Shown here: piece after piece, positions 45,822 to 53,710 of the stretch
How the letters are laid out: each line of letters opens with the position of its first letter
Position numbering within the stretch: position 1 is the stretch's first letter
Assembly (NCBI GenBank): GCA_947488295.1
Contig: CANKYU010000007.1
Location: forward strand, 1 to 64,000
DNA: 64,000 bases
Reading direction: 5' to 3'
Origin: an uncultured Anderseniella sp.
Lineage (GTDB): Bacteria > Pseudomonadota > Alphaproteobacteria > Rhizobiales > Aestuariivirgaceae
Position numbers and translations under genes: made by a program
The notes under the pieces: generated by a model
Told to the model about the DNA's origin: nothing
The model's database searches: none
Seen by the model: only the letters and a program-made list of their open reading frames with translations

Positions 45822-46297
45822 TGTACGAAACCACCCATATCGCAGAACTGAACGTCGCCTACCCCAAGTACGACATGAACGACCGCCGCTTTGCCGGCTT
45901 CGTCAACAATCTAGGCCGCATCAATGCGCTGGCGGAACGCTCGCCCGGATTCGTGTGGCGGCTGAAGGACGATGTTACCGGCAACGCCATGGACCTGCAG
46001 CCTGACGATGATCCCGCCATGATCCCGAACCTGAGCGTCTGGGAAAGCGTGGAGGACCTGGAGCGCTTCACCTTCGGAACCGTTCACGCCCAGATCTACA
46101 AGCTCAGGGAAAACTGGTTCAAGCCGATGCGGGAGCGCCATTTCGTCATGTGGCGCGTGCCCATAGGCCATCAACCAACGCTGGAAGAAGCCATCGCGAA
46201 GCTGGCGCAAATCAATGCCGACGGGCCGTCGGATGACGTGTTCGGCTGGGAAGCCATGACCAATCTCAAATTATGGATGGAGAAACGCTGTGCCTGA
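45821..46297 (+). CDS. DUF3291 family protein inside the paa operon
   Basis: A 158-residue protein (THIAELNVAYPKYDMNDRRF, SPGFVWRLKDD, NLSVWESVEDLERFTFGTVH, FVMWRVPIGHQPTLEEA) that looks like the DUF3291 family, which has a dimeric alpha/beta-barrel, monooxygenase-like fold. No function is established. It is coupled at both ends: start one base into the VOC stop, stop 8 bp into paaB. Probably accessory to phenylacetyl-CoA epoxidation or to handling reactive products. Confidence 0.8.
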   Translation: MYETTHIAELNVAYPKYDMNDRRFAGFVNNLGRINALAERSPGFVWRLKDDVTGNAMDLQPDDDPAMIPNLSVWESVEDLERFTFGTVHAQIYKLRENWFKPMRERHFVMWRVPIGHQPTLEEAIAKLAQINADGPSDDVFGWEAMTNLKLWMEKRCA

Positions 46298-46577
46298 ACC
46301 AATGACCCCTTTGTGGGAAGTATTCATCCGGCCTCGAAACGGCCTGCATCACAAGCATGTCGGCTCGCTGCATGCCGCCGATGCCAGCCTTGCCATCCAG
46401 TCGGCGCGCGATGTCTACACCAGGCGCGGTGAAGGCAATTCCATCTGGGTTGTGCCGTCCGCCGAGATCGTGGCGTCCGACCCGTCCTCAGGCAAGGAGA
46501 TGTTCGATCCCGCCGACGACAAGGTCTATCGCCATCCGACCTTTTACGACATTCCCGATGAAGTGGGGCATATGTGA
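46290..46577 (+). CDS. paaB: 1,2-phenylacetyl-CoA epoxidase subunit PaaB
   Basis: A 95-residue subunit with the family's WEVFIRPRNGLHHKHVGSLHA start and IWVVPSAEIVASDP. It bridges PaaAC units in the epoxidase complex. It overlaps the DUF3291 gene by 8 bp and the paaC start by one base (TGATG). Confidence 0.95.
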   Translation: MPEPMTPLWEVFIRPRNGLHHKHVGSLHAADASLAIQSARDVYTRRGEGNSIWVVPSAEIVASDPSSGKEMFDPADDKVYRHPTFYDIPDEVGHM

Positions 46578-47350
46578 TGACCGGCGCGGCTATCACGCAC
46601 TCACACCTGTTCGAGGCTGTCCTGCAACTGGCCGATGACCACCTGATCCTCGGCCAGAGGGTCAGCGAATGGTGCGGGCACGCGCCGATGCTGGAAGAGG
46701 ACCTGGGCCTTGCCAACATGGCGCTCGACCTGCTGGGCCAGTCGCGTGCGCTTTATGCCTACGCCGCAGAAATTGAGGGCGCCGGCCGCAGTGAAGACGA
46801 TCTCGCCTTCCTGCGGCTTGAGCGCCAGTACCTGAACTGCCTGCTGGTGGAACGGCCAAACGGCGATTTCGCCCATTCCATCCTGCGCCAGTTATACTTT
46901 GCCGCCTTCATGCATCCGTTCTGGCAATGGGTGTCTGCAAACTCAACCGACGACACCTTGCGCGGCATTGCCGGCAAGGCGGAGAAGGAAATGGCCTATC
47001 ACGTGCGCCATTGCGGCGAGTGGGTGGTGCGGCTTGGAGACGGGACCGAAGAGAGTGCACAACGCATCAAGGCGGCTGTAGACGCCCTGCACCATTATAC
47101 CGACGAGCTTTTCCAGGGCTCCGCCGCAATGACTGATTGCGCCGGAAACGGCATACTGCCCGACGTCGAAACCCTGCGTCCGGCATGGACGGAGACCATC
47201 ACGAACATCTTTGCGCAAGGCCTGCTCGAAATCCCGGACGTGGCCCACCCGCAGACCGGCGGCCGCATCGGTGAACACGGTGAGGAAATGGGGCATATCC
47301 TGGCTGAGCTGCAATACATGCAACGCACCTATCCCAACCTGCAGTGGTAG
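46577..47350 (+). CDS. paaC: 1,2-phenylacetyl-CoA epoxidase structural subunit PaaC
   Basis: A 257-residue ferritin-like subunit (LQLADDHLILGQRVSEWCGHAP, EDLGLANMALDLLGQSRALY, GDFAHSILRQLYF, EKEMAYHVRH) that pairs with PaaA but has a non-catalytic metal region. A GTG one codon upstream is an alternative start; the ATG overlaps the paaB stop. It ends overlapping the possible upstream start of paaD. Confidence 0.95.
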   Translation: MTGAAITHSHLFEAVLQLADDHLILGQRVSEWCGHAPMLEEDLGLANMALDLLGQSRALYAYAAEIEGAGRSEDDLAFLRLERQYLNCLLVERPNGDFAHSILRQLYFAAFMHPFWQWVSANSTDDTLRGIAGKAEKEMAYHVRHCGEWVVRLGDGTEESAQRIKAAVDALHHYTDELFQGSAAMTDCAGNGILPDVETLRPAWTETITNIFAQGLLEIPDVAHPQTGGRIGEHGEEMGHILAELQYMQRTYPNLQW

Positions 47351-47355
47351 CGCTG

Positions 47356-47859
47356 ATGGTCAATCCTGCCACAACTGCAAACCTTGATGCAGCCCGCGCC
47401 TGGGCGGCTGCGGCTGCCGTGCCGGACCCGGAAGTGCCGTGCGTGACCGTGGCCGATCTCGGCATCCTGCGCGATGTCGCCATCGAGGACGGCGTGGCCG
47501 TGGCTCGTGTGACGCCGACCTATTCCGGCTGCCCTGCCGTGCTGGCCATCGAACTGGCCATTGAAGCCGCCCTGCTGGACGCAGGCTTTGAAGCGCGCAT
47601 CGAAAGGGTCATGTCTCCTGCCTGGACCACAGACTGGATTACACCGGAAGGCTGCGAGAAACTGCGCGCCTACGGCATTGCCCCACCGGTCAGTGGCAGC
47701 AATTCCAAGATGGCGCTGTTCGGCGAAACCGTCATCAACTGCCCGCGCTGCGGCAGTTCCGACACACAGAAAATCTCCGAATTCGGCTCCACGGCCTGCA
47801 AGGCGCATTATACCTGCAAGGCATGCGCAGAGCCGTTTGATTATTTCAAGTGCATCTGA
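47356..47859 (+). CDS. paaD: phenylacetate degradation protein PaaD (SUF-like assembly factor)
   Basis: A 167-residue protein with an N-terminal MIP18/DUF59 domain (VPDPEVPCVTVADLGILRDV, TPTYSGCPAVLAIE) and a C-terminal zinc ribbon (CPRCGSSDTQKISEFGSTACK and CKACAEPFDYFKCI). PaaD is thought to help mature the iron-sulfur or di-iron centre of the complex. A GTG at 47344 overlapping paaC would add four residues. Confidence 0.94.
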   Translation: MVNPATTANLDAARAWAAAAAVPDPEVPCVTVADLGILRDVAIEDGVAVARVTPTYSGCPAVLAIELAIEAALLDAGFEARIERVMSPAWTTDWITPEGCEKLRAYGIAPPVSGSNSKMALFGETVINCPRCGSSDTQKISEFGSTACKAHYTCKACAEPFDYFKCI

Positions 47860-47869
47860 GGATTTGGCA

Positions 47870-48940
47870 ATGGTTCAGGATCAATTTCACGAGCTGACAG
47901 TCGCCGGCACCCGCCCGCAGACCGACAAGGCAACCGCGATCAGGTTTGATTTGCCGGATGCCCTGAAATCCGAATTTGCCTTCAAGCCGGGCCAGTACCT
48001 GACCGTGCGGGCAAACTTGAACGGCGAGGAAGTGCGGCGCTCCTACTCCATCTGCTGCCGGCCCGACGATGGTCTGGAAATCGGCGTCAAGCATCTCGAA
48101 GGCGGCGTATTTTCAAGCTTTGCGCAAGGCCTGAAGACCGGTGACAGGATCGAGGTCATGGCACCGAAAGGCCGCTTTGTGGCCGAAACCGGCGGCAGGC
48201 ATGACTATATGCTGATCGCGGCAGGCTCCGGCATTACCCCGGTACTGTCGATCATCAAGACCGTGCTGCAAGACGAGCCGGACAGCACGGTGACGCTGGT
48301 CTACGCCAACCGCAATTTCGACAGCGTGATGTTCCGTGATGACCTCGACGCCCTCAAGGACACCTACCTGACGCGGCTCTCCCTGCTGCACGTGATCTCA
48401 GAGGAAGGCCAGGATGCCGATATCCTGTCCGGCCGCATCGATGCAGCACGGCTCAATGCCATGAAAGAGCGCGGCCTGATTGATCCGGCACGCTATGACG
48501 CGGTCTATCTGTGCGGGCCGGCACCGATGATCAAGACGCTGCGCTCGACGCTGACGGACATGGGAGTTGCGTTCGACAAGATCAGGTTCGAGGTGTTCAC
48601 GCCGACACCCTACGGCAAAACCGGTGGCGAACATGCACCACCGCGACCCGACCTGACCGGGTCGGAAGTCGAGATCATTCTGGACGGTGCTCATCGCAAG
48701 CTGCGGGTCGACCCGTCAGCGGAAACTGTGCTCGGCGCGGCCAAGGATGCCGGACTTGAGATTCCGCATTCATGCGCCGGCGGCATGTGCTGCACCTGCC
48801 GCTGCAAGGTGCTTAAAGGCTCTGCCACCATGGACCAGAACTGGTCGCTGCAACCCTGGGAACTGGAAGCCGGATACATCCTCGCGTGCCAGGCACGGCC
48901 TGAAACCGAAAAACTGGTACTGGACTTCGACGCGACTTAA
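47870..48940 (+). CDS. paaE: phenylacetyl-CoA epoxidase reductase subunit PaaE
   Basis: A 356-residue NAD(P)H-dependent reductase: FAD-binding RSYSICCRPDDG, NAD-binding IAAGSGITPVLSI, and a C-terminal plant-type 2Fe-2S domain with CAGGMCCTCRCKV (from about residue 302) and the last cysteine in ACQARP (about 341). It delivers electrons to the PaaA di-iron site. The long open frame from 47561 is rejected; ATG 47870 follows paaD by 10 bp. Last gene of the operon. Confidence 0.95.
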   Translation: MVQDQFHELTVAGTRPQTDKATAIRFDLPDALKSEFAFKPGQYLTVRANLNGEEVRRSYSICCRPDDGLEIGVKHLEGGVFSSFAQGLKTGDRIEVMAPKGRFVAETGGRHDYMLIAAGSGITPVLSIIKTVLQDEPDSTVTLVYANRNFDSVMFRDDLDALKDTYLTRLSLLHVISEEGQDADILSGRIDAARLNAMKERGLIDPARYDAVYLCGPAPMIKTLRSTLTDMGVAFDKIRFEVFTPTPYGKTGGEHAPPRPDLTGSEVEIILDGAHRKLRVDPSAETVLGAAKDAGLEIPHSCAGGMCCTCRCKVLKGSATMDQNWSLQPWELEAGYILACQARPETEKLVLDFDAT

Positions 48941-49115
48941 GAAAGTCCTGGCGAAGGGCGCTATGATCATTCGGTTGCGCCGATCCGATCGAGCGCGTGT
49001 TCACTGTTCGAACAGCGTTTTCGCAGGTACAAAGGAAACGCGATCACTGACTGTCGCCTTGAGCCATTTCAACATTCGCGGTGTATGACCGGGTCCGATG
49101 ACGAATGATAAAACG

Positions 49116-50150
49116 TCACAAGTCAAATTTGGAGAACTGCTGTGTGCTCATGCAGTTCCCGCATTCTGAAGCGGGAGTCTCGTGCTGAAACGCGCACAGG
49201 CGATTTCCCAGGCGGGCAATATCTCGCACGGTCCTGATGTCGTTGATGGTCAGTCCGAAATGGCGCCCGACGAAACTACACGGCGCAATTGCTCCTGCTT
49301 CATCTACAAACCAGAAATCACGGGCAATACCGCATCTTCCAACCTTGAAAGGTATGCCTGAGGCAATCTCTGCGATACGGGTGATATACTGATCACCACC
49401 CAACAGCGTCGTGCCAGCCTGACTGAGTTCCGCCCTCAAATCTGGCAACATGTAGCGAAGATCGGACACGTCACCCGGTTGAAGTTTGTGCGCGGGATAG
49501 AACTCCGGCCGGTCGCTTTCGCCAAGCTGATTGAACGTGATCTCCCGGATTCCCCAGGTTGCCAGTTCCCGGCACAAGGCGGGAAAGTCGGCCAAGTTCT
49601 GGTGCATCAGCACGACGTTTGCGCGTAGTATCACGGGAGACGATCTGCTGAGTTTGTCCTCTTGCAATCGTGTGATGTTACGGCGCAGCTTTGCAAAGGC
49701 TCCTTTCCATCCGCGCATGGGGTCGTGAAAACCGCCGAAGCCGTCAATACTGAAGGTTACATTTGCGAAACGGGAAAGCAGAAGGTCTCGAACCGGTTTA
49801 CTGCCAAGGGTGGTGCCATTTGTCGTCAGACCTTGCAACAAGCCTCCGGAAGCGGCCAACGCGCTCGTCTCGTCCAGATCGCGCCATAACGTCGGCTCGC
49901 CACCAAGCCAGCTAAGGAGAACAGGTCTATTTGTCTGGCCCTGCCAATCGGCGAGAAGCCTCACCATTCGGTTGACTTCAGTTCTGTCGGCAACGCGGCG
50001 AGGAAAAGCCAGCCGCTTGTCATATGCGCAAAACGGGCATGACAAATTGCACTGTTCCAGCACTCGCCAGACAATGACAAATGGCTTGGGCGGAGCCTGA
50101 TCGACTATTGCTCCATCCTTGGTCTGTGCAGGCGTTATCGCGTTGTTCAT
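49116..50150 (-). CDS. radical SAM enzyme with C-terminal Cys-rich (SPASM-like) region
   Basis: A 344-residue radical SAM protein. The 4Fe-4S motif is CNLSCPFC (Cys 34, 38, 41), followed by WLGGEPTLW and LTTNGTTL as in SPASM/Twitch maturases. The last quarter holds further cysteines (GRCGIARDFWF, AIAPCSFVGRHFG, ASECGNCMS), suggesting an auxiliary cluster that often marks peptide- or protein-modifying enzymes. A CAGGAG site precedes the start. It is divergent from an NrtR-like Nudix regulator across a repeat-rich 54-bp gap. No precursor peptide was recognised. Confidence 0.85.
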   Translation of the reverse strand: MNNAITPAQTKDGAIVDQAPPKPFVIVWRVLEQCNLSCPFCAYDKRLAFPRRVADRTEVNRMVRLLADWQGQTNRPVLLSWLGGEPTLWRDLDETSALAASGGLLQGLTTNGTTLGSKPVRDLLLSRFANVTFSIDGFGGFHDPMRGWKGAFAKLRRNITRLQEDKLSRSSPVILRANVVLMHQNLADFPALCRELATWGIREITFNQLGESDRPEFYPAHKLQPGDVSDLRYMLPDLRAELSQAGTTLLGGDQYITRIAEIASGIPFKVGRCGIARDFWFVDEAGAIAPCSFVGRHFGLTINDIRTVRDIARLGNRLCAFQHETPASECGNCMSTQQFSKFDL

Positions 50151-50178
50151 CCGGCCAACTCCTGTAACTCAAACTAAT

Positions 50179-50205
50179 TTGCAATTTGCAAGTTGCATAT
50201 TGCAA
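50179..50205. promoter_or_regulatory. four tandem 7-bp repeats (TTGCA units), probable operator
   Basis: TTTGCAA, TTTGCAA, GTTGCAT and ATTGCAA follow one another without gaps (50178-50205), which also makes two adjacent 13-bp palindromes of the form TTGCA-N3-TGCAA at 50179-50191 and 50193-50205. They fill the space between the radical SAM start (50150) and the Nudix regulator start codon, whose A is the last base of the array. Likely binding sites for the neighbouring regulator. Confidence 0.65.
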
Positions 50206-50894
50206 TGACTGATGTCAAGCTTGTTGACATGACAGAGTTCCCCAGGCCGATCCTCACCGTTGATGTCGTTCTCCTGACGCTGAGTGATGGCGAAATACTG
50301 ATTGGGTCAATCGAACGGCAGGATGCCCCGTTTGCCGGGGCACGCGCATTGCCCGGTGGCTACGTTCATGTTGACGAAGACGAAGACACGTTGGCGACAG
50401 TCTTGCGGGTCGTCCGGCAAAAGATCGGTGTATCAGATGTGCTGTGCGAACAACTTGCAACCTACTCCGGGGTGACGCGTGATCCGCGAGGCTGGTCGGC
50501 AACGGTCGGCTATTACGGTGTTATCCCGAAGCAGATTTCGGTGTCGCCCGAGCGAAGTTCTCACTTCTCCTGGTTGAAAGAAGATGAGCTGAGCGGGCTT
50601 GCATTTGACCATGGCAAGATCGCATCGGATGCGCTGACCCGGGTCAGAAACAAAAGCAACTACTCGACCCTGCCCGCATATTTTCTGCCGGACGTTTTCA
50701 CCCTTGCGGAACTCAGACAAACCTATGAAACCGTGCTCGGCACAAAACTCAACGACAGTGCTTTCCGAAGAAAGATTGAGGAACTGGACATTCTATATCG
50801 GCACGAGGGCCAGATGAGCAAGCGGACGGCGCGGCCCGCCCAGATGTTCAGTCTGAAACATGATACTCTACACGCCTTTGACCGAAGAATTTGA
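50205..50894 (+). CDS. NrtR-like Nudix-fold transcriptional regulator
   Basis: A 229-residue protein: an N-terminal Nudix domain (LTVDVVLLTLSDGEILIGSI, LPGGYVHVDEDEDTLATVLR) and a C-terminal winged helix (FTLAELRQTYETVLG, NDSAFRRKIEEL), the NrtR architecture. The Nudix box lacks the REUxEExGU glutamates (VVRQKIGV instead), so it should sense a nucleotide such as ADP-ribose rather than hydrolyse it. ATG 50205 gives MTDVKLVDMTEF; an ATG at 50229 or a TTG at 50193 are alternatives. No clear ribosome site is seen, so the message may be leaderless. Confidence 0.82.
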   Translation: MTDVKLVDMTEFPRPILTVDVVLLTLSDGEILIGSIERQDAPFAGARALPGGYVHVDEDEDTLATVLRVVRQKIGVSDVLCEQLATYSGVTRDPRGWSATVGYYGVIPKQISVSPERSSHFSWLKEDELSGLAFDHGKIASDALTRVRNKSNYSTLPAYFLPDVFTLAELRQTYETVLGTKLNDSAFRRKIEELDILYRHEGQMSKRTARPAQMFSLKHDTLHAFDRRI

Positions 50895-51135
50895 CCAAGA
50901 TGTCAGTTGGGTCACGGAGGAACCTGATCTCCCGGCGCGCCTGCATCCCGGCATGTCAATCAGTATGAACGCCGCTTTCTTGAGGTCTGCAGGCCCCACG
51001 GCCGGATAATTGCTGCGTACCGACATGGCATGAAACGGCTCAACGGCGTCCGGTGTGAACGGTGCCGTCTGCTGCAGGCCGCGGCGGAATTCCCGGGAGA
51101 CCCCGGGCTGGCACGGCTTTGTCATTATGACAGCC

Positions 51136-52413
51136 CTAGCCCTCCGTCTCCGCCCAGCAGGCCTTATAGGCACGTGCCCATACGGGATCTTTGCTCAGCC
51201 ACCAGGACATGCCTGTCTCAACCGACGGGTCCGCCTGTTTCGGGCCTGTTTTCCAGAACCTGGCTGACCATCGCCTTTTCGGTTTCGCGTCAAGTGGCGG
51301 CTGAGTGTAATAGAGGTTGGCGTCAATTTTCTCAAAGTCACCGCCTTTCGTGAACGACAGGTGTCCACGAAGTAAAGAAATGCGCGAGCTGAACGTGGAA
51401 AGACGGGTGCCGATAAACCGGCCCGGTGCCGGAGCACAGATCAGCGTCTCGATTATCCCGCACCAGTGGGGAGGCGTGTCGGCCACGATGTCGCGGGGAA
51501 GATTGCCAAAAGTCACAACCTCGAATGTCTCGCGAAATACATCCAGGAAGGCTTTATCGGTCTCGTCGGTTGCAACATAAACCGGCTGGTCCGGCGACAA
51601 CAGCGCTTGCGTGTGTTCCAGAATCTGCTTCGCCCCAATTCTTGTCTTGCCGTATTGAAAGTCGCCACGCCTTATGTGGAACGCCGAATACCTTGTGCCG
51701 GCAAGCATGGGTGCATTGATCGCCCTTTCCGCCAGCTTGATGATATCTTGCCGAAAGCGAACACAGTCCCGCAAAAGTGCGCGCGCCTGGCGCTCGAGCT
51801 TCTCGTCTCCAAACAGACAGAAGCACTCAGCGACACCAAACATCCGATGCTCGGCAGTCATGGGAAAATAGAGAATGTCGCAGTTTTCGGCTTCGTCGGA
51901 AATTGTAACGGGTTGACGAACAGCCCCTCCCGGATGCCTCAACCGGGCTTGCAATTCGGGTCGTATTTGCAGAGCCGATGATGGGAACAGCAGAACATTT
52001 TGAAGGCCGTTCCATTGCGGACTTAGTCCATGGTTGTGCATGAACTCGTGATATTTTTCGTCTGCGGCAATCTCACGATCGAGTTTTGAAACCTCGACAA
52101 ACTCCTTTGCCGTCAGCACAGACAGTTGACGGCGAAGTTGGTTCAGGTCCAGGAAATCTTCCAGCAGGCGCGGTTCTTCCCCCAGCAGATAAAACGGCTT
52201 CGCGGGCGGAAGCACCAGGATGCGTCCGGTTATCCAGGCCAGCACCACCATGATTTCGAACTGCATGAGGATGTTGTTCCAGCCTCCAAGATCCGTCTGA
52301 AACGCCAGGTACCTGTGCGGCTGCGAACGGTTGTTGCCAGGGCGAAAGCGATCAGCGGTGCCGGCACTGTCAGCAAACCGGCCATATCTCAATGATCTCA
52401 CGGAATTGTGCAT
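51136..52413 (-). CDS. O-fucosyltransferase-like (GT-B, NodZ/POFUT-type) protein
   Basis: A 425-residue protein with three peptide motifs of GDP-fucose fucosyltransferases: an N-terminal GGWNNILMQFE region followed by TGRILVLPPAKP, the HIRRGDF motif at residues 246-252 (the HxRRxDF signature), VYVATDE and the C-terminal FIGTRLSTFSSRI. Such proteins fucosylate proteins or lipooligosaccharides; in bacteria they are best known as NodZ. It follows the 2OG oxygenase gene by 48 bp on the minus strand. The donor and acceptor are not known. Confidence 0.75.
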   Translation of the reverse strand: MHNSVRSLRYGRFADSAGTADRFRPGNNRSQPHRYLAFQTDLGGWNNILMQFEIMVVLAWITGRILVLPPAKPFYLLGEEPRLLEDFLDLNQLRRQLSVLTAKEFVEVSKLDREIAADEKYHEFMHNHGLSPQWNGLQNVLLFPSSALQIRPELQARLRHPGGAVRQPVTISDEAENCDILYFPMTAEHRMFGVAECFCLFGDEKLERQARALLRDCVRFRQDIIKLAERAINAPMLAGTRYSAFHIRRGDFQYGKTRIGAKQILEHTQALLSPDQPVYVATDETDKAFLDVFRETFEVVTFGNLPRDIVADTPPHWCGIIETLICAPAPGRFIGTRLSTFSSRISLLRGHLSFTKGGDFEKIDANLYYTQPPLDAKPKRRWSARFWKTGPKQADPSVETGMSWWLSKDPVWARAYKACWAETEG

Positions 52414-52461
52414 TCTGATATTCCCCGATGACGAGAACCCGCTAGCCGTTCCAGGACCTGG

Positions 52462-53136
52462 TCACCTGGATGCTGTTCCTGTTGAAGCCCAGGGACGTAA
52501 AACAGTGCCGCCCGCACGAGCCAGCATGCGCCGCGCCCTGGAGCGAACGGCATTGCGCTTGTCGTACTTCCACTCCGCGCAAGGACCGTTCTGATCTACA
52601 TAATGCAGGAAAACACTGGCATGCCTTGTGCCGGCGAACGGTTCGCGCCAGTGCTTCAATTCGGTGCCGCGAAAAATCGCTCCATCGCCCGGCAACAGAT
52701 CAACCGGCACCGGCTGGTCGTCCACTTCAAAGAAAATCGGCCATGCCTGTGCAGCTTCAAACCCCAGCGTCAGTGTCAGGCTGATCTCGCAAGCAGGACG
52801 ATCCTTATGCGCTTTCAGCACATCTCCAGGCTGGTAGATGCGGAAGTAGGAATAAGTTGGATGAAGTTTAAGTCCGGTCAACATCTCCACCCGTGGCCGA
52901 AACAACTGGAGCAGCATGTCCATAACAGTGTCGCCGTAACAACTCGGCGTTCCCGGAACCTGTCCGTCATCAAGCAACATTGTGCCGTTCAATGACTTCC
53001 TCTTGGCATAGGTATAAACCATGCCCAGCAACGGCTTGCTCAGCAGACCATCCACAACAAGGTAGTTCTGTTTCCGGAACTGAACTGCTCCAGTGTTCAA
53101 AATCTTGCCAGTCTGATATTCTGAAGATTGTGCCAA
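52462..53136 (-). CDS. 2-oxoglutarate/Fe(II)-dependent oxygenase (prolyl-4-hydroxylase-like)
   Basis: A 224-residue double-stranded beta-helix protein with an iron facial triad: His110 and Asp112 (AHKDRP), His162 (LKHWREP), and Arg171 in TRHAS as the probable 2-oxoglutarate anchor. YSYFRIYQPGDVLKAHKDR is typical of the P4H-like 2OG-FeII_Oxy family. It would hydroxylate a protein, sugar or small molecule. It leads a two-gene leftward unit with the fucosyltransferase-like gene. Confidence 0.8.
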   Translation of the reverse strand: MAQSSEYQTGKILNTGAVQFRKQNYLVVDGLLSKPLLGMVYTYAKRKSLNGTMLLDDGQVPGTPSCYGDTVMDMLLQLFRPRVEMLTGLKLHPTYSYFRIYQPGDVLKAHKDRPACEISLTLTLGFEAAQAWPIFFEVDDQPVPVDLLPGDGAIFRGTELKHWREPFAGTRHASVFLHYVDQNGPCAEWKYDKRNAVRSRARRMLARAGGTVLRPWASTGTASR

Positions 53137-53479
53137 CTGAGAATCCTGTGACCGAGGGCACCGTATTAACTAGTCTCAGGAACGTTATACGCGGATTTTT
53201 GAAAATGATAGGGGCGTGTTCGGCGTCCTCAAACCATCTTGCATCTGGAAGGCGAAGACCATCAGGGCACTTGGACATTGAAACGCGACGCAGGGTACCG
53301 GCGAAGCTTGCAGGACCCAGCAGGCGGTTTACTGGAGTTCAGCACGCCGAAAAGCGACGGAAAAACACCAAAATCCCAAACCACGCAGGCGTTCGTTAAA
53401 CGCAAAATCTGTTTTGTGGTTGTGCCGAGAGGCTGGCAACCGCCGGGCAATGACGTTACATCACAGGGGCAAAAACCGT
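53137..53479. other. intergenic region without a supported gene
   Basis: A 343-bp gap between the 2OG oxygenase start and the small hypothetical gene. Frames that cross it show no protein character. It must hold the promoter for the oxygenase/fucosyltransferase unit, but no clear boxes were identified. Confidence 0.4.
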
Positions 53480-53710
53480 TCAGGCCTGCTGCCGGTGGTC
53501 GGCCGCAACATCGCTCGTGTGCGGTGGTTGCTCGCCGACCTGCTGCAGGCAGTCGGACAGTTTCTCGAACAGTTCCGGGTGCTGGCCGCTGTCGACAGTG
53601 GTGTGAAAGCCCTCGACGTCGGGCATGGACACATGAATTGAACCATCGTCGCTGTCATACCAGACGGCTATGTGGGAATAGGCGGATTTTCCCAATTTAC
53701 TCATACTCAT
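53480..53710 (-). CDS. small hypothetical protein
   Basis: A 76-residue protein (MSMSKLGKSAYSHIAVWYD, DDGSIHVSMPDVEGFHTTVD, LFEKLSDCLQQVGEQ). It has strand-strand-helix character and no signal peptide or membrane segment. A GAGG site lies 6-9 bases before the ATG, which supports translation. I do not recognise the family. Confidence 0.55.
   Translation of the reverse strand: MSMSKLGKSAYSHIAVWYDSDDGSIHVSMPDVEGFHTTVDSGQHPELFEKLSDCLQQVGEQPPHTSDVAADHRQQA

Noticed and set aside
47561..47869. Upstream extension of paaE
   Set aside because: It overlaps paaD in another frame, and PaaE homologues begin near the ATG at 47870.
49116..50150. Ribosomally made peptide (RiPP) locus with a leader peptide next to the radical SAM gene
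   Set aside because: The Cys-rich tail would fit, but no short gene with a typical leader or repeated core was found between 48941 and 51135; kept only as part of the wider cluster hypothesis.
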